Below are positions 1-5,648 of a DNA stretch of 16,469 bases, one piece after another. The notes beneath the pieces are model-generated. The model saw only the letters and a program-made list of their open reading frames with translations. It was not told where the DNA came from and made no database searches. The DNA is taken from the NCBI GenBank assembly GCA_023458995.1, contig JAEWVV010000212.1, forward strand, positions 1 to 16,469, read 5' to 3'. Position numbers and translations under genes: made by a program. Within the stretch, counting starts at the first letter, position 1; each line of letters opens with the position of its first letter. The DNA comes from Bacillota bacterium. Lineage in GTDB: Bacteria; Bacillota_I; Bacilli_A; Acholeplasmatales; Acholeplasmataceae.

Positions 1-660
1 GTCGATATCAACAGCTTGCATCACCAAGTGACCAAGTAGAAGTCCTTCTTTCGTGTATTCACCATCAACACCGCTGATTTCAGAGATCTTAGACATATCA
101 TGTAAAATCGTTCCAGCATAGAGTAAGTCACGGTTTAAATAAGGATATACTTGAATGAATGGATCAATGAGTCTAAGCATTGTATACGTATGGTGTGATA
201 AACCTCCAACATAGGCATGATGAAACTTGGTTGCTGCTGGATGAAGGTAAAACCTCTTTTCGTTTGCTTTATATATTTCTGTAGCAATCTTTTTAATGAT
301 TTCATTTTCAATCTTATTTAAATAGGATTCAATCCCTTTTTTGATCTTCATCATTGGGATTGGTGCGTAAACATAAAACTTCTCTAATATTTCTTCAAGT
401 GCTTCATCATTTAAGACGGTTTCGGCAGGTGTAATCTTTAAACACTTTAAAACAAGTTCATCTTCAATCTTAACGATTGCCATCGCTTCAAATTGATAGA
501 CTTTCCCCATCGATAATTCTTGAAGTTGTTCAAATTCTAATTTTAAATTAATATGTTCACCATCAGTTGTCATCACTGTCGTATTACAGAAATGTGCACC
601 ACTATTGATCGATTCAACTTTAGCGACGATCGTATAGGTTTGATTGACGTTTAATTCCAT
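1..660 (-). CDS. yhaM: 3'-5' exoribonuclease YhaM (partial, N-terminal 220 codons)
   Basis: The protein resembles YhaM/Cbf1, a cytoplasmic 3'-5' exoribonuclease of Firmicutes that shortens single-stranded RNA. Residues 1-80 fit the N-terminal OB-fold nucleic-acid-binding region (it opens MELNVNQTYTIVAKVESI). The HD phosphohydrolase domain begins near residue 137: HHAYVGGLSHH at 147-157 and AGTILHDMSK at 182-191 supply metal-binding His and His-Asp residues. The family is about 310 residues long, so roughly the last 90 lie beyond the left edge. Two adjacent ATGs (663 and 660) follow AAAGGAG at 668-674; 660 gives the better spacing. That ribosome-binding site overlaps the TGA stop of cca, so the two genes are co-transcribed and probably translationally coupled. 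Family assignment is firm; the exact start is uncertain by one codon. Confidence 0.9.
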   Translation of the reverse strand, partial: MELNVNQTYTIVAKVESINSGAHFCNTTVMTTDGEHINLKLEFEQLQELSMGKVYQFEAMAIVKIEDELVLKCLKITPAETVLNDEALEEILEKFYVYAPIPMMKIKKGIESYLNKIENEIIKKIATEIYKANEKRFYLHPAATKFHHAYVGGLSHHTYTMLRLIDPFIQVYPYLNRDLLYAGTILHDMSKISEISGVDGEYTKEGLLLGHLVMQAVDID

Positions 661-664
661 CATT

Positions 665-1813
665 TCACTCCTTTATCTTGGAAAGAAGATATGTTTCAAG
701 ATCTTTCTTTTCGTTTTTTAAGTTACCTCTTAGTATTTCAGTAACCATATCTGTTTGCATTTTTTTAACCCATGCCCCTGCTTTTTTGTTGGCAAGTTCA
801 ATCATTTCGGTTGCCCGAAGTTTTAAATCAAGATCGCTTTGAATGGGAAGATTTTGATAATCTCTTTCGATTTGTTGTCTGTAGTTCTTCGCTTTGCCCA
901 AAAGATTAGCAACTCTATTACCAAGTAAACAGAAATCTAGTCCATATGTATAAAGCGTGTAGGCATCATAGGGTTGTGGCATGTTAGCAAGCATACTTCC
1001 CATTTCATAACGATGACGATGTTTATTGGAGAATGTCCATTCTTTAGGTATGGAACCATGAAGGTTAAATGCCATGGTAAAGAATGCATCCACATAAGGC
1101 ATTTCATCTAGGTTTTGAATAAATAAAAGTCCTTCTTTTAAGCCAGGTAGTACTTCATGTACACCAGTTGTAATCATGGATTGAACAGCACGTTTTAAAT
1201 AGTTACCTTTAAACATCTTAATGAATTCATTTAAGATACGTTCATTCGATATTTCATTTAATTTATGACGCATCTCAAAGATGGCATCTCTTGTTTTCTT
1301 CTCAATTTGGAAACCTAACTTAGATTGAAAGTAGAATGCACGCATGATTCGAAGAGCATCTTCTTCAAAACGGACTCTTGGTTCACCGATCGCACGAATG
1401 AGCTTCGCATTTAAATCAGCTTGACCTAATACATAGTCAATGATTTCTAACTTTTCATTCATGAGCATTCCGTTAATCGTAAAATCACGACGTTTAACAT
1501 CGTCTTCAACGGTTGCTTCAAAGCTTACTTCTTCTGGATGACGCGAATCTTGATATTCACCATCAATCCGGTACGTTGTTACTTCGAATTGATCTGTACC
1601 AAAAAGAACAGTGACCGTTCCGTACTTAATACCGGTAGGTACTGTTTTAAATAATTTAGCTACCTGATACGGTTTCGCATTTGTTGTAATATCGATATCC
1701 GTTGTAGGTGTTCTTAAAAGGTGGTCTCTAACTGCACCACCTACGATAAAGGCTTCATAGCCATTTTCTTTTAATATTTTTAATACGATTACTGCTCTAT
1801 TTATTGTACTCAT
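665..1813 (-). CDS. cca: CCA-adding tRNA nucleotidyltransferase
   Basis: This cytoplasmic class II nucleotidyltransferase adds or repairs the 3' CCA end of tRNAs from CTP and ATP. Seen in the 382-residue protein: the nucleotidyltransferase signature FIVGGAVRD (22-30) followed by the metal-binding DID at 39-41; RRDFTIN at 108-114; and the EDALRIMRAFYF stretch from 151, which matches the base-selecting EDxxR region. Length is normal for Bacilli-type enzymes (about 380-400). The start at 1813 is preceded by a GGTGAAA ribosome-binding site and a strong extended -10 only about 17 bases upstream. It ends in TGA directly in front of yhaM. It could be a CC- or A-adding specialist rather than the full enzyme, but no second family member is visible here. 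Confidence 0.95.
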   Translation of the reverse strand: MSTINRAVIVLKILKENGYEAFIVGGAVRDHLLRTPTTDIDITTNAKPYQVAKLFKTVPTGIKYGTVTVLFGTDQFEVTTYRIDGEYQDSRHPEEVSFEATVEDDVKRRDFTINGMLMNEKLEIIDYVLGQADLNAKLIRAIGEPRVRFEEDALRIMRAFYFQSKLGFQIEKKTRDAIFEMRHKLNEISNERILNEFIKMFKGNYLKRAVQSMITTGVHEVLPGLKEGLLFIQNLDEMPYVDAFFTMAFNLHGSIPKEWTFSNKHRHRYEMGSMLANMPQPYDAYTLYTYGLDFCLLGNRVANLLGKAKNYRQQIERDYQNLPIQSDLDLKLRATEMIELANKKAGAWVKKMQTDMVTEILRGNLKNEKKDLETYLLSKIKE

Positions 1814-1829
1814 TTATTTCACCGTTCAT

Positions 1830-1838
1830 ATTATACCA
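1830..1838 (-). promoter_or_regulatory. Extended -10 promoter for cca-yhaM
   Basis: On the minus strand the sequence reads TGGTATAAT, a perfect -10 hexamer with the TGn extension. No convincing -35 hexamer lies 16-18 bases upstream. The predicted transcription start is near 1823, giving a leader of about 10 bases that begins almost at the ribosome-binding site. Confidence 0.6.
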
Positions 1839-1871
1839 TGTAATCTCATTTTATATCTTCATGTGTTTCAT

Positions 1872-1900
1872 TTGAAAAACGAAAATAACCATGATAAAGT
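1872..1900 (+). promoter_or_regulatory. Promoter for the RibD-like gene
   Basis: TTGAAA (1872-1877), a 17-base spacer, then TAAAGT (1895-1900) preceded by TGA, an extended -10. The predicted start near 1907 leaves a leader of about 13 bases containing the GAGGTGAT ribosome-binding site (1910-1916). This promoter is divergent from the cca promoter about 35 bases away. Confidence 0.55.
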
Positions 1901-1919
1901 ATGCAACAGAGGTGATTAA

Positions 1920-2441
1920 ATGAGACGTGTGATCTTATATATTGCAATGAGTTTAGATGGTTTTATTGCTGGACCTAATGATGATTTATCATTCCTACAT
2001 GAGTATGATGGTCTTGAACTTGTTAAGAAATCGTATGATGATTTTATAGCACATGTTGATACGATTCTCTTAGGGAGAAAGACATATGATTGGGTCATTA
2101 AGAATGCGGAAGACTGGCCTTATGAAGGCTTTAACACCTATGTATTTACACATCATCCAGTAGAGATCAAGCATGGAGTAATAACCAATCAACAACCCAA
2201 GGAAGTACTTCTTGAGCTTAAACAAAAACCAGGAAAAGATATTTTCTTAATTGGTGGGGGTAAACTTGTTCAATCAATGCTTGAAGATGATTTAGTTGAT
2301 GAAATGATAATCGCAATCATCCCTCAGTTGCTAGGCTTTGGAACCAAACTTTTTGAAGGAAACAAATCTTCATGGAATGTTACAAACTTAGAAGAAGAAA
2401 AGGGTTTAGTCTTTATCACTTATACAAGAAAAATGGTCTAG
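1920..2441 (+). CDS. Dihydrofolate reductase-like protein (RibD C-terminal domain family)
   Basis: The 173-residue protein has the fold-defining features of the RibD_C/DHFR-like family (relatives in Bacillus include YwjB and YyaP): MRRVILYIAMSLDGFIAG at the N-terminus, LLGRKTYDWV at 50-59, which fits the nucleotide-binding loop, and FLIGGGKLVQ at 109-118 followed by DEMIIAIIPQLLGFGTKLF, the usual C-terminal strands. Members are cytoplasmic NADPH-dependent reductases of mostly unknown substrate; it stands alone rather than fused to a deaminase, so it is unlikely to be the riboflavin enzyme. The ATG at 1920 follows a clear ribosome-binding site. Its TAG stop lies in the loop-proximal part of the terminator hairpin at 2430-2454, where the insertion sequence has entered; the coding sequence itself is intact. 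Confidence 0.8.
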   Translation: MRRVILYIAMSLDGFIAGPNDDLSFLHEYDGLELVKKSYDDFIAHVDTILLGRKTYDWVIKNAEDWPYEGFNTYVFTHHPVEIKHGVITNQQPKEVLLELKQKPGKDIFLIGGGKLVQSMLEDDLVDEMIIAIIPQLLGFGTKLFEGNKSSWNVTNLEEEKGLVFITYTRKMV

Positions 2442-2454
2442 TTTAGACCATTTT
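2430..2454 (+). terminator. Terminator hairpin, left copy; also left target-site duplication of the insertion sequence
   Basis: A perfect 11-bp inverted repeat (AAAATGGTCTA / TAGACCATTTT) with loop GTT. The TAG at 2439-2441 is the stop codon of the RibD-like gene. The same 25 bases recur in the same orientation at 4061-4085. Joining the two flanks recreates one hairpin followed by TTTTATTTTTATA, a good intrinsic terminator for the plus-strand gene and, with a T-run on the other strand, for degV. In the present copy the T-run is cut to TTTT followed by CAGAC of the element. Confidence 0.85.
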
Positions 2455-2469
2455 CAGACTGTAGACAAA
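2455..2469. repeat. Left terminal inverted repeat of the insertion sequence
   Basis: CAGACTGTAGACAAA matches the reverse complement of 4046-4060 at 14 of 15 positions; the single difference is A versus T at the fourth base. Confidence 0.9.
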
Positions 2470-2470
2470 A

Positions 2471-2515
2471 GGGTCATTTCTAAACAGATTATCTGCTTGG
2501 AATGACTCTTTTTTT
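2471..2515 (+). terminator. Terminator hairpin at the left end of the insertion sequence
   Basis: A long imperfect stem pairs GGGTCATT (2471-2478) with AATGACTC (2501-2508), with further internal pairing (CAGA/TCTG around a TTA loop), followed by TTTTTTT at 2509-2515. On the plus strand it stops transcripts entering from the RibD-like gene. On the minus strand the same stem is followed by TTTTG, so it may also stop transposase transcripts leaving the element. Confidence 0.75.
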
Positions 2516-2532
2516 GTTTTTGTGGATAAAAA

Positions 2533-2557
2533 TAAAAAAATGAGCACGTTTTGCTCA
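2533..2557 (-). terminator. Transposase gene terminator
   Basis: On the minus strand, TGAGCA pairs with TGCTCA around a 5-base loop and is followed by a long T-rich run (TTTTTTTATTTTTA). It lies about 24 bases past the transposase stop codon. Confidence 0.7.
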
Positions 2558-2581
2558 CGATCATGATGAAACGAAAGAGAT

Positions 2582-3928
2582 TTACCACATCATTGTGGCT
2601 AATTTCTTTAGGTTGTACATGCTGAAAATCATGAGGCTTCGATCCTCATTCTTTCTGAGTCCTCTCAGGAAGGTGAAACCCAGACAGTGATTCATCTTGG
2701 CGATACCGAAGACGCGCTCAATGGATGTCTTTCGCTTCGGATAGAGCGCTCTACCTATCTCTGACAACCTTGCCTCCCGGGTGAGCGGTCTCACGTATTC
2801 GAGTTGATGTCTCATCACCACCTTGGTCTTCTGTTTCGTGCAGTGCACTTTTAATGGACAGTTCATACAGTCTTTCACAGACGTCTTATACTCACGATAA
2901 CCCAGTTTGTTCGTCCCGCGATAGGTCAAGATCATGTCGTTTGGACAGACGTAGTAGTCGTGCATATCGATATACTTAAATCTGAACTTGGTGATGTACA
3001 TCTCGCCACCAGAACCACCCTGACCAGCCTTTCCAATCGGTCTTTTGTAGGGGATGACAGGCAGGACCTCGCGCTTGAAGATCTCATGGAGAAGGACGGG
3101 GTTGTTGTAACCGGAATCCATCACTGCGACCTTCACTTCCTTATGCTCTTCGATGTAATCAACCACGGTATCCAGCGCCATCTGGCCATCGTTTGAGTTT
3201 CCCGGAAACACCTCGGATGCCAAAACCCAGCCGTTCTCATCGCTTATCACCTGGTTACTATAGGCCAACTGACGCTCCTTTTCACCCTTGTGAAACATCC
3301 CGCAGTCCGGATCTGTCAAACTCTTGATCACCTTCTTGGGTTCATCAAAGTCGACCTCAGGTTTCCCCTCTTCGACGCGCAGCTCGTTGATCTCCTCCTG
3401 AAGCTGCTTCACGTAGCGGTGTGTCGAGTCGTTGATCAGGATGTCGTTGATATGTCTCTTGTTCGCGTAGGCTTTGATATGTGTCGAGTCGACGAAGATG
3501 TTGTCCATCTTGACGAGCTTTAACTTCATCGCCTGATAGAGGATCGTGTTAAAGATCTCCTCGAAAACGGTCGTCCCTTCGAAGCGTCTCATGTAGTTCT
3601 TGCCGAAGGTGGAGAAGTGCGGGATGTCATCGTTGAAATCGAATCCTAAAAACCATCGATACGCGACGTTCACTTCGATCTCCTCGATCGTTCTTCTCAT
3701 GGACCGAATGTTGAATAGGTATTGGATGAAGACGATCTTGAAGAGAACGACCGGATCGATCGAGGGTCTTCCGATCTCGTCTGCGTATAAACCTTCAACG
3801 ATGTCATAGATGAAGTCGAAGTTGATGGCCCTGTCGACCTTGCGGATGAGATGATTGCTCGGGATGATCTTCTCCATATCCATGATGAAGACGTTGTTCC
3901 GATTGTTCTTTTGGTTACGCGTGAGCAT
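2582..3928 (-). CDS. IS1182-family transposase
   Basis: The 448-residue DDE transposase catalyses cut-and-join transfer of the element. An N-terminal DUF772-like DNA-binding region (about 1-125) holds IIPSNHLIRKVD and GRPSIDPVVLFKIVFIQYLF. The catalytic residues are probably D147 (FVDSTHIKA), D271 (AVMDSGYNN) and E404 (SIERVFGIAK). A cysteine set (CPND near 328, CMNCPLKVHC at 354-363), common in this family, may form a zinc ribbon before the last acidic residue. I chose the ATG at 3928 because AAAAGGTGGTG (3934-3944) stands 5 bases upstream; an ATG at 3952 would add eight residues without a ribosome-binding site. The gene is clearly richer in G+C than its neighbours, as expected of recently imported DNA. 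No frameshift is seen. Confidence 0.92.
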   Translation of the reverse strand: MLTRNQKNNRNNVFIMDMEKIIPSNHLIRKVDRAINFDFIYDIVEGLYADEIGRPSIDPVVLFKIVFIQYLFNIRSMRRTIEEIEVNVAYRWFLGFDFNDDIPHFSTFGKNYMRRFEGTTVFEEIFNTILYQAMKLKLVKMDNIFVDSTHIKAYANKRHINDILINDSTHRYVKQLQEEINELRVEEGKPEVDFDEPKKVIKSLTDPDCGMFHKGEKERQLAYSNQVISDENGWVLASEVFPGNSNDGQMALDTVVDYIEEHKEVKVAVMDSGYNNPVLLHEIFKREVLPVIPYKRPIGKAGQGGSGGEMYITKFRFKYIDMHDYYVCPNDMILTYRGTNKLGYREYKTSVKDCMNCPLKVHCTKQKTKVVMRHQLEYVRPLTREARLSEIGRALYPKRKTSIERVFGIAKMNHCLGFTFLRGLRKNEDRSLMIFSMYNLKKLATMMW

Positions 3929-3950
3929 AAAAACACCACCTTTTAGCCTC

Positions 3951-3959
3951 ATTTTATCA
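3951..3959 (-). promoter_or_regulatory. Extended -10 promoter of the transposase gene
   Basis: The minus strand reads TGATAAAAT, an extended -10, with predicted start near 3944 at the edge of the ribosome-binding site. There is no good -35; the region upstream is taken up by a perfect palindrome. Confidence 0.5.
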
Positions 3960-3960
3960 C

Positions 3961-3986
3961 TTAACTATATATTTATATATAGTTAA
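3961..3986. repeat. Perfect palindrome upstream of the transposase promoter
   Basis: TTAACTATATA and TATATAGTTAA form perfect 11-base arms around TTTA. It ends one base before the extended -10 and covers the -35 region. It could be an operator for self-regulation by the transposase or a host repressor, or a structural element of the transposon. No function is proven. Confidence 0.75.
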
Positions 3987-4019
3987 AGTCACTTTTCTTT
4001 AAAAAATCATCGGGTAGAT

Positions 4020-4048
4020 AAAAAAAGTACCTCAAAATGAGATACTTT
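4020..4048 (-). terminator. Terminator hairpin at the right end of the insertion sequence
   Basis: On the minus strand AAAGTATCTCA pairs with TGAGGTACTTT around TTT (one T-G wobble), followed by a T-run at 4026-4020. In this orientation it blocks transcripts coming from degV into the transposase gene. On the plus strand the wobble becomes a C-A mismatch and no T-run follows, so it is one-directional. Confidence 0.75.
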
Positions 4049-4060
4049 GTCTACAGACTG
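4046..4060. repeat. Right terminal inverted repeat of the insertion sequence
   Basis: TTTGTCTACAGACTG is the inverted partner of 2455-2469 with one mismatch. Its first three bases are also the end of the right terminator stem. Confidence 0.9.
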
Positions 4061-4085
4061 AAAATGGTCTAGTTTAGACCATTTT
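4061..4085 (-). terminator. Terminator hairpin, right copy; also right target-site duplication
   Basis: Identical, same orientation, to 2430-2454 (11-bp perfect stem, 3-base loop). It lies 15 bases past the degV stop codon and ends that minus-strand transcript. Since the insertion, degV transcripts meet the stem plus TTTT and then element sequence, where the unbroken site had a longer T-run. Confidence 0.85.
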
Positions 4086-4100
4086 ATTTTTATATTCGAC

Positions 4101-4952
4101 TTAATCTTTAATAAAGATCCCAACACCGATAACATCTGGACCGATATGTGCACCAACGACAGGTGTAGATGGAGCTTCATAAAGATTTTCTAGACCAAGT
4201 TCCATCTTTAATGTTTCCACAAAGAAATCTCTTAATTTAGGATTTCCTGTATAAAGAATATAAGCTTCATAAGATCTACCATTTGCATAGGCTTGAACTT
4301 TACTTGCAATTGATGATAAAGCACTCTTAATATTTCTAATCTTTTCAATCGAGACAATCTGTCCTGTTTCTTGAACTTGTAGAATAGGCTTAATCTTCAA
4401 AAGTTTTCCAACAAATGCTTGAGCTCCAGATAATCTTCCATTTAATACGAGTTGAGTTAATGAATCGACAGCAAAAAAGATGGTATTCTTCTTTCTCATA
4501 TCGCTTAGTTTATCTTCAATCTCATCAAAACTATGTCCCATATTAAGCATTTTACTTGCTTCTAATGCAAACATACCTTCAGAAAAACAAACTGTCTTCG
4601 TATCAAAGACTCTAATATTCATCTTATCTTCAAGTGATTTTGCTGCTACGGAAATAGTGTTATATGTTCCAGATAAAGTAGATGCGATTGTTGTAACAAA
4701 AAACGAATCATAACCCTCTAAATAAAGTGATTCAAAAAATGAAATCACTTCTCCAACAGAAGGCTGACTTGTCTTTGGCACTAAATCAGGATTTTCTCTC
4801 ATCATACGATAAAAGTCATCAGCTTTCATCTCTGATCCATCTAGATATCCTTGTTCCCCAATAAATATTTTTATACGAATCAACTTAACATCATGAGGAA
4901 ATGGAAAATAATCCAATCCCCCCGTTGATGTATCTACGACACAACTCTTCAT
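4101..4952 (-). CDS. DegV family fatty-acid-binding protein
   Basis: DegV proteins bind a fatty acid between two domains; in Firmicutes some (FakB) present fatty acids to the kinase FakA for phosphorylation and phospholipid synthesis. The 283-residue length is typical. Seen: VVDTSTGGLDYFPFPH at the N-terminus, TSQPSVGE (61-68), TIASTLSGTYNT (88-99), a loop that contacts the ligand carboxylate in known structures, VFDTKTVCFSEG (115-126) and NGRLSGAQAFVGKLLKIKPIL (171-191). The start has GAGG 7 bases upstream. It is monocistronic: divergent from the yigZ-like gene and convergent, across the insertion sequence, with the RibD-like gene. Whether it works with a FakA cannot be told from this window. 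Confidence 0.9.
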   Translation of the reverse strand: MKSCVVDTSTGGLDYFPFPHDVKLIRIKIFIGEQGYLDGSEMKADDFYRMMRENPDLVPKTSQPSVGEVISFFESLYLEGYDSFFVTTIASTLSGTYNTISVAAKSLEDKMNIRVFDTKTVCFSEGMFALEASKMLNMGHSFDEIEDKLSDMRKKNTIFFAVDSLTQLVLNGRLSGAQAFVGKLLKIKPILQVQETGQIVSIEKIRNIKSALSSIASKVQAYANGRSYEAYILYTGNPKLRDFFVETLKMELGLENLYEAPSTPVVGAHIGPDVIGVGIFIKD

Positions 4953-4982
4953 CTTATAACCTCAATTCTATTAAGCATTATT

Positions 4983-5011
4983 ATGCTATCACAAAACAGA
5001 ATAACTGTAAA
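4983..5011 (-). promoter_or_regulatory. Promoter for degV
   Basis: Minus strand: TTTACA (5011-5006), a 17-base spacer, and TAGCAT (4988-4983) preceded by TGA, an extended -10. This is one of the two promoters in the window with a good -35 box. It overlaps the region upstream of the divergent yigZ promoter. Confidence 0.5.
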
Positions 5012-5013
5012 TA

Positions 5014-5022
5014 TGATATACT
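5014..5022 (+). promoter_or_regulatory. Extended -10 promoter for the yigZ-like gene
   Basis: TGATATACT, an extended -10 with no good -35. The predicted start is near 5029, giving a leader of about 10 bases. Confidence 0.5.
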
Positions 5023-5038
5023 ACGAATGGTGATTGAA

Positions 5039-5641
5039 ATGCGTTATTTAAAGGAAAAAACGGTTTATACATATGAAGTTAATAAATCTATTTTTATTGC
5101 TATTCTTTATCCATTAAATAAGATAGATGATCTAAAGACATCGCTTGAACAAGCAAGAACCGAATATCCAAAAGCTACACACTACTGCAGTGCTTCTCTT
5201 TATGGTGACAACCAGGAACAACAAACAGCAGATGATGACGGAGAACCCCATAGAACCGCTGGAATTCCCATTCTAGAGGTTTTAAAGCATCATGATGTCA
5301 CTCATATCCTATGTGTAGTAATTAGGTATTTTGGGGGCATTAAATTAGGTGCTGGTGGACTTGTTAGAGCATACACGAAAGCATGTGCAGATTGCATGAA
5401 ACAAGCAACCTTCTATCAAAAATTATATGTTGATACGTATGAAATCACATTTGGTTATCAAGATATCGATACGATTGATCGTTTCTTAAAAGAAAAAGCA
5501 ACCATCATCGATAAACAGTTTACCGAGACAGTCACTTATAAACTCTATTTAAATCAAGATACAAAATCCATTGATGATATCTTCTACCTATTAAAAAGTT
5601 ATCAGAAGGAAGAACCCAAACTACTCTTTATTGAAGGGTAG
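5039..5641 (+). CDS. YigZ/IMPACT family protein
   Basis: The 200-residue protein matches the UPF0029/Impact family (E. coli YigZ, B. subtilis YvyE), cytoplasmic proteins of poorly defined role with an RNA-binding-like fold. Diagnostic stretches are ATHYCSA (46-52), ADDDGEPHRTAG (64-75) and VIRYFGGIKLGAGGLVRAY (94-112); the C-terminal ferredoxin-like domain follows (about 130-200). I chose the ATG at 5039, after GGTGAT at 5029-5034, because the family begins near this point. An upstream ATG at 4901 would lie inside degV and precede the promoter; one at 5027 would start before the mRNA. The TAG stop sits within its terminator stem. It converges on the cotH-like gene, leaving 5 bases between stop codons. 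Confidence 0.87.
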   Translation: MRYLKEKTVYTYEVNKSIFIAILYPLNKIDDLKTSLEQARTEYPKATHYCSASLYGDNQEQQTADDDGEPHRTAGIPILEVLKHHDVTHILCVVIRYFGGIKLGAGGLVRAYTKACADCMKQATFYQKLYVDTYEITFGYQDIDTIDRFLKEKATIIDKQFTETVTYKLYLNQDTKSIDDIFYLLKSYQKEEPKLLFIEG

Positions 5642-5648
5642 TTTTTTT
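5618..5648 (+). terminator. Terminator of the yigZ-like gene
   Basis: AAACTACTC (5618-5626) pairs with GGGTAGTTT (5636-5644), with one wobble, followed by a run of T to 5648. The gene's TAG stop (5639-5641) is inside the 3' arm, and the T-run reaches the stop codon of the convergent cotH-like gene. Confidence 0.75.

Larger units (their letters stand above)
2455..4060 (-). mobile_element. Complete IS1182-family insertion sequence, 1606 bp
   Basis: The element has matching ends (15-bp imperfect inverted repeats), one intact transposase gene read on the minus strand, and a 25-bp direct repeat of target DNA at each side, so both boundaries can be fixed to the base. The target was a bidirectional terminator hairpin between the RibD-like gene and degV. 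Inside the element, hairpins with T-runs flank the transposase gene on both sides, and a perfect palindrome lies upstream of its promoter. Perfect target repeats and an open transposase frame suggest a recent and possibly active insertion. Family assignment rests on the transposase sequence; I could not search an IS database. Confidence 0.9.

Noticed and set aside
665-667. Possibility that TGA encodes tryptophan (Mycoplasma code)
   Set aside because: TGA ends cca, atpD and atpI at the expected protein lengths, and Trp is TGG throughout, for example in the transposase and CotH-like proteins.
1916-2098. Minus-strand frame of 60 codons over the start of the RibD-like gene
   Set aside because: Fully overlapped by a clear family member with a promoter and ribosome-binding site; no evidence for the antisense frame.
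3290-3523. Open frames on the plus strand across the transposase gene (also 2960-3196 and 3600-3809)
   Set aside because: They have no ribosome-binding site or recognisable product and arise because the G+C-rich transposase gene leaves few stops on the opposite strand.
2455-4060. The inserted region as a novel toxin, defence or regulatory island
   Set aside because: It has only one gene, a recognisable DDE transposase, plus terminal inverted repeats and target duplication; an insertion sequence explains it fully.
4901-5038. Longer N-terminus for the yigZ-like protein, starting at 4901
   Set aside because: It would start within the opposite-strand degV gene, precede the predicted promoter, and add residues that the family does not have.
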